Assembly: GCA_030669445.1 (NCBI GenBank)
Contig: DAOVDP010000034.1
Coordinates: forward strand, 1 to 9,533
DNA length: 9,533 nt
Direction: 5' to 3'
Source: Candidatus Latescibacterota bacterium
GTDB taxonomy: Bacteria; Latescibacterota; MVCY01
The notes under the pieces are model-generated. The model was not told where the DNA came from and did no database searches. It was given only the letters and a program-made list of their open reading frames with translations. Below, in pieces: positions 1 through 6,867 of the stretch; position 1 is the stretch's first letter; each line of letters begins with the position of its first letter. The translations under genes and the position numbers were made by a program.

Positions 1-49
1 ATTTCGATGTTTGTTTCGAATTTCGTACTTTGGATTTCGAATTTCACAG
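1..49. repeat. Short degenerate TTTCGAATTTC direct repeats
   Basis: The 11-mer TTTCGAATTTC occurs at 14-24 and again at 35-45, exactly 21 bp apart, and a further partial copy (ATTTCGA) starts at position 1. Each full copy contains the palindrome TTCGAA. The tract lies downstream of recR and continues to or past the left edge, so its full extent is unknown. It resembles low-complexity intergenic filler more than an operator. I see no coding function here. Confidence 0.5.
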
Positions 50-70
50 TAGCAGAGTTTGCTTTTTAGC

Positions 71-102
71 GCAAGAACTCGACATAGATTTTGAGATCTT
101 GC
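71..102 (-). other. Imperfect inverted repeat downstream of recR
   Basis: Positions 71-80 (GCAAGAACTC) and 93-102 (GAGATCTTGC) can form a 10-bp stem with one mismatch around a 12-nt loop. It starts about 20 nt after the recR stop codon on the minus strand. No run of T follows the stem in the minus-strand direction, so it is not a standard intrinsic terminator. It could be a 3'-end RNA structure or chance. Confidence 0.3.
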
Positions 103-121
103 CCACGAAAACGTTTAGGAA

Positions 122-721
122 TTATTCCACCTTCCTCCGTTCTTCTAAAGCTCGAATCAAAGTCTCCTTGCTGGCGATTTCTAAATCTCCCCCTACAGGC
201 AATCCCCGGGCAATCCGGGAGATCTTCACTGAGTAGGGGTGAAGCAATCTTGCCAGATAGGCAGAAGTGGTTTCTCCCTCTGCGGTAGCACTGGTGGCGA
301 GAATCACTTCCTCGATGCCATTTTTTACCCGCTCCTGAAGTTCCCTGATCTTCAGATTATCTGGGCCGATGCCGTCCAGCGGGGATAAAACTCCACCCAG
401 TACATGATAGAGCCCTCTGTACTGGCCTGTTTTCTCCAGCGCCAGGACATCTTTTGGTTCCTCTATCACACATATAATTGAGCGCTCTCTGCTGGAATCG
501 GAGCAAATATTGCAGGGGTCGGCTTCGGTCAAATTGAAACAGATCGAACAATAGCGGGTTTTCTCCTTTAGTTCAGTAATTGCCTTTGCCAGAGAGAGTG
601 CTTCTTGATTATCGGCCTTCATCAGATAGAAAGTTAATCTTTGGGCGGTTCTTCTTCCAATGGAAGGCAATTTCTCAAATGCCGCGGTCACTTCCTCAAT
701 AGAATCAACACTGGAATGCAT
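122..721 (-). CDS. recR: Recombination mediator protein RecR
   Basis: The 199-residue product is the usual length for RecR, which acts with RecO (and RecF) to load RecA onto SSB-coated single-stranded DNA at gaps during recombinational repair. The N-terminus carries the helix-hairpin-helix (LPSIGRRTAQRL, residues 18-29). A four-cysteine zinc site follows (C58, C61, C70, C73), then a Toprim domain with the acidic pair at residues 87-88 and the segment ATSATAEGE (142-150). The C-terminus has the family signature ARGLPVGGDLE (171-181). The ATG at 721 is preceded by AGGGAG nine bases upstream, which supports this start. The gene begins 29 nt after the ybaB stop and is the last gene of the dnaX-ybaB-recR cluster, so co-transcription is likely. 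No strong terminator is visible after it. Confidence 0.97.
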   Translation of the reverse strand: MHSSVDSIEEVTAAFEKLPSIGRRTAQRLTFYLMKADNQEALSLAKAITELKEKTRYCSICFNLTEADPCNICSDSSRERSIICVIEEPKDVLALEKTGQYRGLYHVLGGVLSPLDGIGPDNLKIRELQERVKNGIEEVILATSATAEGETTSAYLARLLHPYSVKISRIARGLPVGGDLEIASKETLIRALEERRKVE

Positions 722-750
722 CAGCTGTTTCTCCCTATCTTCATTGATAG

Positions 751-1089
751 TTAAGTCAAGCCAGGTATTTTTATGTCACCCAGAAATTGCGGGACAAGGC
801 CCCCGGTTACTTTTTGCATCTCTTCTTCTGCCAATTCTTGAGCCCGCTGGCGGGCCTGGTTTACGGCAGCAACAATCAAATCCTCTAACATCTCAACATC
901 GTCGGGATTTACTACCTCAGGATCAATTTTCACTTCCAGAATATCCTGTTTACCGTTGGCAACCACAGTGACCATACCTCCACCGGCGCTACCTTCAACC
1001 CTTTCTAACTCCAAGTTCTCCTGTAGCTTAGAAAGTTTTCCTTGCAAAGCCTGTGCTTGTTTCATCACCGCTGCAAATCCTTTTGCCAT
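751..1089 (-). CDS. ybaB: YbaB/EbfC family nucleoid-associated DNA-binding protein
   Basis: This is a small protein of 112 residues, the normal size for the YbaB/EbfC family. These proteins form dimers that bind DNA and associate with the nucleoid; the gene commonly lies between dnaX and recR, as here. The sequence opens with [13 protein letters not shown], a helical segment rich in lysine and glutamine ([13 protein letters not shown]). The family core follows, with a glycine-rich turn ([11 protein letters not shown]) and the segment [19 protein letters not shown]. The ATG at 1089 is chosen over an in-frame ATG at 1122 because AAGGAGG lies directly upstream at proper spacing and the residues before it do not look like the family. 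A 73-nt gap separates it from dnaX. Confidence 0.95.
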   Translation of the reverse strand: MAKGFAAVMKQAQALQGKLSKLQENLELERVEGSAGGGMVTVVANGKQDILEVKIDPEVVNPDDVEMLEDLIVAAVNQARQRAQELAEEEMQKVTGGLVPQFLGDIKIPGLT

Positions 1090-1162
1090 TGGATTGTCCT
1101 CCTTGTTTTCAATTTGTCTCACTTGTTCTTTACTTCGATTTTCAGCACTAATTGTCCGCTGA

Positions 1163-2806
1163 TCATCCTATTATCTCTCCATCGAATATCTCCACCACGC
1201 TGCGAAGCAATGGCTCCTTTTGGTAGAGTTCTTCCAAGGGGGCTTTCGTTGAGACTGGTTTCTCCTCGGAGTTGACAATTACGCACCTGATCTTCAGTGG
1301 AGTAGTGAACATCTCTTCTGCGGCTTTCTCCACTATATGGGCGTTTTTCTCTACCTTCTTAGCAGAGAAATTTTCTTCCTTTTTGAAAGAGAGCTGAAGG
1401 ATGTTTCCGGACAGTTCAGCAGGCACTGCGTGAGAGAGAAGCGCCCCCAGACTCATCTTTTCCCGTTTAACTGCGTCAACTATTTGGGGCCAGTGTTGTC
1501 GTACATTTTCCAGATTCACCTCCAGATCTGCTGGCTTTACAGTTGCTTCTTGCACTTGTTTGGGAAGTTCTACTGTTACTTTCTTCTGGGGTTCTATCTG
1601 CTCTGGTCTGTCTTCAAACAGTGGCAGGGAAGCTCTCTCTTCGCTGATCTGAAAGGTTTCCCCTCTAAATCTCCCCTCTAACCGGGAAAATCGTTCCAAT
1701 AGCTCGTTTAGAAGCACGGTAGAATCCAGCTTGATCAACCTGATAACAGCGATTTCCAGTTTCAATCTTGGATGGAAAGCCCGATTGATTGAGGCTTCTA
1801 AATCAGAGACGATCTTTATCATTCGCAGTAGATCTTCTTCGGAGAAGTTTTCTGCCTGGGTCTGGTAGGTCAGTTTATCCCCCTCAGATGCCTCTATGCT
1901 CTTCATTCCTCCGGAGATCTTGGCAAATAGCAGGTCCCGAAGATGCTCCAGAAGTCCCCGGACAATTTCTCCCACATCTCGGCCATCTTCAATTACCTTC
2001 TCTACCAGGTCCAGTCCCCTGCGGCTATCTTTTTGGGTCACTGCATCTATCAAATCGAAGAAAAATTGTCGTTCCACCAATCCCAGCAAGTTTTCCACCG
2101 TATGGGAGGAGATCTTACTGTCGCCGAAAGCGATCACCTGATCCAGGAGACTTTCGGCGTCTCGCATTGCCCCATCGGCCTTCTTAGCGATTAAGAGCAG
2201 GGAGTCGTTGTCGATCTCCACCGCCTCCTGAGAAGCCATAAACTGGAGGCGTTTGATAATCTCTGCAATGGGAATTCTCTTGAAGTCGAACCGCTGACAG
2301 CGCGACAGAACAGTCAAGGGGATATTCTGAGGCTGAGTGGTGGCAAAGATAAAAACGACACGGGCAGGTGGTTCTTCCAGTGTTTTAAGCAGGGCATTGA
2401 AGGCAGGGGTGGTTAGCATATGGACTTCATCGATATAGTAAATCTTGTATCTGCTCTGACTGGGGGCATACCTCACATTTTCCCTGAGGTCACGTACTTC
2501 ATCAATGCCCCGGTTAGAAGCCCCGTCGATTTCCAGGACATCGAGGCTGACCCCGCGGGTGATTTCTTTACAGGCGGTGCACTTGTTGCAAGGATTGGGC
2601 GTGGGTCCCTCAACACAGTTCAAGGCCTTAGCTAAGATTCGGGCAATAGTAGTTTTGCCCACGCCACGAGGGCCAGAGAATAGATAGGCATGGGCAATTC
2701 TACTCGAAGCGATAGCGTTCTTTAGGGTAGCGGTGACATGTTCTTGGGCGACAATGTCGTCAAAGCTTAAGGGACGCCACTTTCTGGACAGCACTACATA
2801 AGGCAT
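1163..2806 (-). CDS. dnaX: DNA polymerase III subunit gamma/tau (clamp loader ATPase)
   Basis: DnaX is the AAA+ motor of the clamp loader, which opens the sliding clamp and puts it on primed DNA at the replication fork. The product is 547 residues. It starts with the typical [12 protein letters not shown] and carries the Walker A motif GPRGVGKT (45-52), a four-cysteine zinc module (C64, C73, C76, C79), the Walker B box DEVH (126-129), the conserved [11 protein letters not shown] stretch (137-147) and the SRC motif (168-170). A helical domain III follows, then a more variable tau-like tail. The ATG at 2806 has CCGGAGAG about ten bases upstream. The gene begins 33 nt after the SRP RNA and leads into ybaB and recR. 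I see no strong slippery heptamer plus stem, so a separate frameshifted gamma form is not supported. Confidence 0.97.
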   Translation of the reverse strand: MPYVVLSRKWRPLSFDDIVAQEHVTATLKNAIASSRIAHAYLFSGPRGVGKTTIARILAKALNCVEGPTPNPCNKCTACKEITRGVSLDVLEIDGASNRGIDEVRDLRENVRYAPSQSRYKIYYIDEVHMLTTPAFNALLKTLEEPPARVVFIFATTQPQNIPLTVLSRCQRFDFKRIPIAEIIKRLQFMASQEAVEIDNDSLLLIAKKADGAMRDAESLLDQVIAFGDSKISSHTVENLLGLVERQFFFDLIDAVTQKDSRRGLDLVEKVIEDGRDVGEIVRGLLEHLRDLLFAKISGGMKSIEASEGDKLTYQTQAENFSEEDLLRMIKIVSDLEASINRAFHPRLKLEIAVIRLIKLDSTVLLNELLERFSRLEGRFRGETFQISEERASLPLFEDRPEQIEPQKKVTVELPKQVQEATVKPADLEVNLENVRQHWPQIVDAVKREKMSLGALLSHAVPAELSGNILQLSFKKEENFSAKKVEKNAHIVEKAAEEMFTTPLKIRCVIVNSEEKPVSTKAPLEELYQKEPLLRSVVEIFDGEIIG

Positions 2807-2839
2807 ATCTGTTTTTCTCTCCGGTTATTCAGGGGAAAA

Positions 2840-3114
2840 GCGGTCGCACACCCACCTTTGACCCTTTGACTCTGGCATCACGGACACAGCCAGCTCCGGT
2901 CAGGTTGCCCTGCGGCACACGCAAGAGAACGCCTACCGCTGCTACCTCCCGGTCCTGACGGGGTTTAGCGACCTTTCGTTGCACAGGACCTGGCCTTCAA
3001 CGCCGCTTATGGCCGGTATATCCTGAGACAATAGAGCCTGGGGTTGGGAATTAAGCCCCGCTATAGCGGATTGCGGGTACAGGGCACCGCTGGCTCCCCG
3101 CTTAGCACGACCGC
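2840..3114 (-). ncRNA. ffs: Signal recognition particle RNA, long bacterial form (4.5S/6S-type, with Alu-like domain)
   Basis: The minus strand from 3114 to 2840 (275 nt) carries the universal domain IV at about 2921-2985. Its core GTCAGGACCGGGAGGTAGC (2959-2941) has a GGGA tetraloop, of the GNRA class, between CC and GG and the asymmetric AGCAGC side. The 5' part (GTGCTAAGCGGGGAGCCAGC) and the CCCGCAATCCGCTATAGCGGG stretch match the Alu-type domain of long bacterial SRP RNAs. The ends pair perfectly: GCGGTCG at 3114-3108 with CGACCGC at 2846-2840, which sets the boundaries. With Ffh the RNA targets membrane and exported proteins co-translationally. Its place just upstream of dnaX is a widespread arrangement. 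I see no convincing promoter box at standard spacing; a TATTTT lies about ten bases upstream of the 5' end. Confidence 0.94.
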
Positions 3115-3130
3115 AATTAAAGGAAAATAC

Positions 3131-3164
3131 GAAACAAAACAAAAACCCATTCCGAGGTCGGGAT
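3131..3164 (-). terminator. Possible weak terminator after the clostripain gene
   Basis: Just after the stop codon at 3167, the minus strand has ATCCCGACCTCGGAAT (3164-3149). This can fold into a short stem (AT, one C-A mismatch, CCG, loop ACCT). It is followed by GGG and then a T-rich stretch TTTTTGTTTTGTTT (3145-3132). The T tract is typical but the stem is weak and sits three bases away from it. It lies between the lipoprotein gene and the SRP RNA, where a terminator is expected. Alternatively the T-rich stretch is part of the SRP RNA promoter. Confidence 0.3.
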
Positions 3165-3166
3165 GC

Positions 3167-5020
3167 CTATTTGCCAAGATTGTAGATAGCGCCCAAGCCA
3201 ATCCGACGGGCAACAGGCTTGGCCGGTTGATGGGAAGCAAGAGTTATGTCTATCCCTGTTACTGCGTCTCCAGCTTTAAGATTGATTATATCAGCCGTAT
3301 CCCACTCCCCATTGTCATTGGGATCGTATAACCCCAGGCCTTCACCTGCATCGATTTGCCCATTGCCATCCAGGTCGTCATAAGCACCCAGCACATAGGG
3401 TCCAGGAGCAAGGTCAGTTAAGGTATAAACGCCGTTTGCCCCGACTTCTGTATCCTTGACGAACGTCGCATCGCCTGTCTGAAGGTTAACAGAGTAGGCT
3501 TCGACTCTGGCGTTCACCGAGAGAGTGTGTCCAGGCCAGGTGACCCGTCCGGAGATACTGCCGGTAGTGGGAACAGCGACTGGCGTCAGAGTGACATTCA
3601 CAGTAGTCGTCCCCCCGGCTGTCACACTCACTGTATGTTCCCAGTCCTGATAGCCGGCTAAGGTTAGCTTTACCTTGTAATCCTCCGGAGGAAGATTTAA
3701 GAAGGTGCAAGGGGTAACACGGTCTTGATCAACATCATTGATGAAGATTTTGGCGCCCTCAGGTGTAGATTTAACCTCTAATGTGCCGTGGATCTTGGTG
3801 TTATAAACCTTCAGAAAGTTCTTCCAGGTGGTGTCCTTTCCGAAGGCAACTCGATCATACTCGATATCATATCCCGCCATCTGGACAACTTGCCCCTGGT
3901 ATTCATAGATATTCTGTATGTCCGGGAAGTAGATGCACAACCCGCCCCTTGGCTCTATGACGGTCTGCTTCTTGTAGGGCACCGCAGCGGTGATAGCACC
4001 AATCACATCGTCGGCCTCATTTTTTACTGCCTGAGGGAGATTAGTCTGCTTGATATTTTGAGCGAAATTATACAGATCCACAAAGTCGGGCATAAAGGCC
4101 ATCATCCGAGCCTTACCACGGGCATCGATGATCTGGGTAGCGGCCTGTGGATCTACGAATATACCCCCCAGATCCTGGGCAAAGGCGTCTATCGGGGCAG
4201 CCAAACCCTCTATCTTGGAGAGATCAGTCACTGACATTGTGAGAGGTGTCTCCCGGTCACGGGCAGCATTGTAGCCAGCGTCGCAGATCTTCTTACACAA
4301 CTGATAAGGCTCCATATCAGGATTCTGGGAGAGTGAGAGCAGCCACTCCTGCCACCCAAATGTCTTTGCAAACGCAACATTCTGAGAGGCAGCCACATAA
4401 TCTGCCACATCCCTCAGTTCGTAAGCGACCTCTACCATTGCCATAAGACAGGCATCAAAGGCAACAATGTCGAACTTCTTGCCCTCCAAGGCCTGTCTCA
4501 TCTGAGGCATGGTCATCATAGTCCCCGCCCCGCTCAGGTCGTCAACACACGTACCTCTCCATCCCGCCCCGTGGTCCATAATCACCAACATGTAATGTTG
4601 GGCTGGATAATTTTCTATTGCCCATTCCACAAAGTTCTTAAGGATTTGTGGGTTGGCCATATCAACCGTGCCCAAATCCTCCAGCATCTTTGAGGAGAAG
4701 TTTTCGCCGTAGTCATCCTTCCTCTCCACATAATATCTTCTTGTCAGTCCACCGGTTTTTATTGAAGAGATCTGAGCGAGCATCTTGATCTGGTCGGTGG
4801 AGCCGACTTTCTCCATATACTGGGCCTCTGTGATCGCCCAGGAGAGACCCACGTTACCCACATCCAAGTCGTTGTTGCCAGCGAAATACCCCATGATCGT
4901 CCACTTGGTTGCTGGCACCTTCGGTCCTGTGGGCTCTTTTTTGCCGCAGCCGACTAAGGCCACAACGATAAGGACACACATAGATAGGGTGAACATCCTT
5001 AATAAGACCCTTTTCTTCAT
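3167..5020 (-). CDS. Clostripain (C11) family cysteine peptidase lipoprotein with PEGA and calcium-loop domains
   Basis: The 617-residue product begins with a lipoprotein signal peptide: MKKR, a hydrophobic core, then the lipobox LVGC with the lipidated cysteine at residue 25. It is therefore expected to be exported and membrane-anchored. The clostripain-like domain spans about 38-405. It has YFAGNNDLD near its start, the catalytic His in MDHGAGW (H150) and the catalytic Cys in FDACLM (C191). Known C11 enzymes cut after basic residues and often need calcium. A PEGA domain follows (about 411-480, GTLEVKSTPEGAKIFIN), then a carboxypeptidase-regulatory/SdrD-like beta domain (about 486-595). The latter holds two EF-hand-type loops, at 549-560 (D, D, N, Q, D, E) and 566-577 (D, N, N, E, D, D). 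The ATG at 5020 is preferred over an in-frame ATG at 5077: AAGGGGGG lies seven bases upstream and the signal peptide then sits at the N-terminus. The natural substrate cannot be told. Confidence 0.9.
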   Translation of the reverse strand: MKKRVLLRMFTLSMCVLIVVALVGCGKKEPTGPKVPATKWTIMGYFAGNNDLDVGNVGLSWAITEAQYMEKVGSTDQIKMLAQISSIKTGGLTRRYYVERKDDYGENFSSKMLEDLGTVDMANPQILKNFVEWAIENYPAQHYMLVIMDHGAGWRGTCVDDLSGAGTMMTMPQMRQALEGKKFDIVAFDACLMAMVEVAYELRDVADYVAASQNVAFAKTFGWQEWLLSLSQNPDMEPYQLCKKICDAGYNAARDRETPLTMSVTDLSKIEGLAAPIDAFAQDLGGIFVDPQAATQIIDARGKARMMAFMPDFVDLYNFAQNIKQTNLPQAVKNEADDVIGAITAAVPYKKQTVIEPRGGLCIYFPDIQNIYEYQGQVVQMAGYDIEYDRVAFGKDTTWKNFLKVYNTKIHGTLEVKSTPEGAKIFINDVDQDRVTPCTFLNLPPEDYKVKLTLAGYQDWEHTVSVTAGGTTTVNVTLTPVAVPTTGSISGRVTWPGHTLSVNARVEAYSVNLQTGDATFVKDTEVGANGVYTLTDLAPGPYVLGAYDDLDGNGQIDAGEGLGLYDPNDNGEWDTADIINLKAGDAVTGIDITLASHQPAKPVARRIGLGAIYNLGK

Positions 5021-5057
5021 GATACTGCCCCCCTTCTGGTTAGTAAGGTTGCGTTTG

Positions 5058-5096
5058 TCGGTGTAGAATTCGCACACCGATCCGTATGGACCGGTG
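5058..5096 (-). promoter_or_regulatory. Leader with two mutually exclusive hairpins before the clostripain gene
   Basis: On the minus strand, CACCGGTCC (5096-5088) pairs with GGATCGGTG (5083-5075), giving nine pairs (one G-U) around a 4-nt loop ATAC. The second arm can instead pair through TCGGTGT (5080-5074) with ACACCGA (5064-5058), giving seven perfect pairs around a 9-nt loop. The two structures share 5075-5080, so they exclude each other. The ribosome binding site (around 5028-5034) is about 25 nt downstream. No T run follows either hairpin, so classical attenuation is not obvious. Confidence 0.35.
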
Positions 5097-5110
5097 ATTT
5101 TTCCCCTTTG

Positions 5111-5140
5111 ATCTTAATAGCTCACTCCCTTATCTGTAAA
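5111..5140 (-). promoter_or_regulatory. Weak candidate promoter for the clostripain gene
   Basis: The minus strand has TTTACA at 5140-5135 (five of six matches to the -35 consensus). TAAGAT (5116-5111) follows after 18 bp, a poorer -10 match. It lies between the tRNA and the hairpin leader, so a transcript from it would include both alternative hairpins. Read-through from the tRNA promoter is an alternative. Confidence 0.25.
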
Positions 5141-5154
5141 GGCTCTATTTATTT

Positions 5155-5230
5155 TGGTGGAGCAGAGCGGATTCGAACCGCCGGCCTCATCCGTGCGAGG
5201 GATGCGCTCTCCCAGCTGAGCTACTGCCCC
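5155..5230 (-). tRNA. tRNA-Ala, anticodon CGC
   Basis: The 76-nt minus-strand sequence folds into a full cloverleaf with encoded CCA end. The acceptor GGGGCAG pairs with CTGCTCC and contains the G3:U70 wobble, the hallmark of alanine tRNAs, and the discriminator base is A. The D-arm has GCTC/GAGC. The anticodon stem CATCC/GGATG holds the loop CTCGCAC, giving anticodon CGC, which reads GCG. The T-arm is GGCGG-TTCGAAT-CCGCT. The gene stands alone between a small secreted-protein gene and the clostripain lipoprotein gene. Confidence 0.97.
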
Positions 5231-5268
5231 GTAAAATAAAATCGAACACCGAAAAACACTAAAATACT

Positions 5269-5298
5269 ACTATAGTGGGTTTAAAATCACATAGTCAC
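5269..5298 (-). promoter_or_regulatory. Candidate promoter of the tRNA-Ala gene
   Basis: On the minus strand, GTGACT (5298-5293) and TATAGT (5274-5269, five of six matches to TATAAT) are separated by 18 bp. This predicts a start near 5262, about 32 nt before the tRNA 5' end, a usual distance for a processed tRNA precursor. The -35 match is only moderate. The region between the tRNA and the preceding gene (5231-5337) is otherwise AT-rich with nothing else visible. Confidence 0.4.
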
Positions 5299-5337
5299 TT
5301 ATTTTGCACCTTTTCGCTTTCACCAGGCCAAGACCCT

Positions 5338-5847
5338 TCACCTAAACAGCTCTTTGATCTTTCCCCAGGTTGACAGTTCAACGCCGGTAGCTTTCCCTAC
5401 GCCGGTTATTCTTCTCGTTTCAGCAGTGAGGGTTGTCCAGGGTACTGTTTCCTCGGAGGTCGGCCTCACTGCCCGACCTGCGTTGAAGAAGTACACTCCC
5501 TGCAGCTGGTCACAGAGTTTATATGTACCCTCAGAGTCACAGGAGTTTAGGAAAAGCAAAGCAAGGCTTCCATTTGTGAACACAGGAGAGTCTCCTGCAG
5601 GTGGGAAAGATACTCTGACCTTTATCTCGGTCCCGATTAAGTCCCCCTTAAATAATTCTACCGCTCGGAAGATTATGAAGGAACAATCCCCAGTTTGATT
5701 GATAGTCTCCACCTCAGCGCTGGTTATACACTCGGCCTCCTGGCATAACTGGACGAGTTTCCACTGGGGCAGCCCAGCGGAGGCATCAGTGGCCAAGAGA
5801 ATAAATGCCAGTAGAGCAGTAACCAAGACAAGTCTATTCCTCTGCAT
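5338..5847 (-). CDS. Small secreted protein of unknown function
   Basis: The 169-residue product has a clear signal peptide: MQRNR, a hydrophobic stretch, and a likely cleavage after ASA at residue 24. It is therefore exported. The mature part has five cysteines (C35, C40, C55, C103, C112), so two disulfides plus one free thiol are possible. The arrangement 'sites of increased expression' ITSAEVETI, FRAVELFKGDLIGTEIKVRV (59-78) and GSLALLFL (93-100) resembles a loose class of secreted beta-rich proteins with a 'V-x-E-x-x-K-G' and 'LLFL' pattern; I cannot name a family with confidence. The ATG at 5847 follows AGGAG at good spacing. The gene starts 33 nt after the CsgG/FlgT-like gene, so the two are probably co-transcribed. 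No enzyme motif is seen. Confidence 0.8.
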   Translation of the reverse strand: MQRNRLVLVTALLAFILLATDASAGLPQWKLVQLCQEAECITSAEVETINQTGDCSFIIFRAVELFKGDLIGTEIKVRVSFPPAGDSPVFTNGSLALLFLNSCDSEGTYKLCDQLQGVYFFNAGRAVRPTSEETVPWTTLTAETRRITGVGKATGVELSTWGKIKELFR

Positions 5848-5880
5848 TCCCCTGCTCCTTTCCTGTAACTACGCTGTTTG

Positions 5881-6867
5881 TCACTCTATTCTGATAGAAT
5901 TGCCTGGTTTAATCAATCCCTTGCCTTCTACTATCTCTGCCTTGGAGAGATGAGCGGCCTGGATAAGTGTGATTCTGATAACTCCCGCCTTTTCCTGTGC
6001 ATATCCTAATACTGTGCCGGTTATCGGGTCTCGGAGCTCTTTCCCCTGAGCATAGACGCTGAATTTGTCTCCTATTTGAATACCGTCCTCTATCCCGATG
6101 TTGACATAGACCTCATTCTCTTCAACCAGCAATATCGCGGGGTGGGAGATCTTAGGCACTGGGGGAGGCACGACGATATCTTCCAACTTGGTCTTAAGTT
6201 GATCTATCGCTTTTTCTGTTGCCTGGCCCAGCACTGTTTTCCTGACCTCTTCTGACCCGAAAGGCAAAGTGTCCAGCCCATAGAATTCAAGAGCTTTACT
6301 GCTTGCTTTTCCGAAAAGTGACAACCCCAGATCTCGGTCAGTTATCTTTCCTTTGCCCGTAATTGTTCCCAGTGACTTTCCGTCAATCACCCTCTGCAGA
6401 TTGGCTTGCAGCTCCACATTGCTGGAATACGACTCATATCCTGCCAGCATAGGCAGTCCTGCCCGGAAGCGAGAGATGCTAAATGCGTTTATTTCTCCAG
6501 TGATGAGGATATCTACGCCCTTTTTTTTAGCCATTTCCCTTATCTCTCTCGATTTTTGCTGGACTGCAGCCTTTTTTCTTTTGGGGAAGAGAAAACCAAA
6601 TAGACGAGAGTGTCCTTTTTCAGGCTGTTGGTCCATCTGTTCCAAGGCCCCGGTAAGGGTATCAATGGACACCACCTGGTAGAAGGGATTCTGCCCAATG
6701 GCTTTTCCCAACCAGAGGGCTATTCCCTTTTGGATATTCCAGCTTCCGTCGTAACCAGTATTATCCTTAAACGGCAATATGCCAATGCTCTGTCTCGCCA
6801 GGGCGGCAGAGCCACAGAAGAGAAGAAGGGAGCAAAGTATCGGTCCCAAAAGGAATGGTTTTCTCAT
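5881..6867 (-). CDS. Exported CsgG-like / FlgT C-terminal-like envelope protein
   Basis: The 328-residue product starts with a signal peptide (MRKPFLLGPI..., cleavage probably after ALA near residue 24; no lipobox cysteine at that site). The first half looks like the CsgG/TolB-N type alpha-beta fold: IGILPFKDNTG (28-38), a helix, FYQVVSIDTL, then GVDILITGEINAF (117-129). A basic stretch FPKRKK (94-99) interrupts it. After a proline-rich hinge (VVPPPVPKI, 232-240) comes a beta domain with NIGIEDGIQIGDKFSVY (256-272) and DPITGTVLGYA (280-290), the pattern of FlgT C-terminal-like domains. Such proteins act in the periplasm or at the outer membrane in secretion or assembly, but no flagellar or curli genes are nearby. 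The ATG overlaps the preceding stop (ATGA) and has no good ribosome binding site, pointing to translational coupling. Confidence 0.72.
   Translation of the reverse strand: MRKPFLLGPILCSLLLFCGSAALARQSIGILPFKDNTGYDGSWNIQKGIALWLGKAIGQNPFYQVVSIDTLTGALEQMDQQPEKGHSRLFGFLFPKRKKAAVQQKSREIREMAKKKGVDILITGEINAFSISRFRAGLPMLAGYESYSSNVELQANLQRVIDGKSLGTITGKGKITDRDLGLSLFGKASSKALEFYGLDTLPFGSEEVRKTVLGQATEKAIDQLKTKLEDIVVPPPVPKISHPAILLVEENEVYVNIGIEDGIQIGDKFSVYAQGKELRDPITGTVLGYAQEKAGVIRITLIQAAHLSKAEIVEGKGLIKPGNSIRIE

Noticed and set aside
1360..1385. A-rich TTC AAA AAG G stretch in dnaX as a programmed frameshift site
   Set aside because: It is not the A-AAA-AAG type heptamer, lies far down the C-terminal region and has no clear stimulatory stem.
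2942..3142. Open reading frame of 66 codons on the minus strand across the SRP RNA
   Set aside because: It lies inside the structured SRP RNA, has no family resemblance and no convincing ribosome binding site.
3788..4234. 148-codon plus-strand reading frame
   Set aside because: It is antisense to the clear clostripain coding sequence and its product has no recognisable features.
5075..5100. Hairpin plus T-rich stretch on the plus strand resembling a terminator
   Set aside because: No plus-strand gene precedes it; the same bases are better explained as the leader of the minus-strand clostripain gene.
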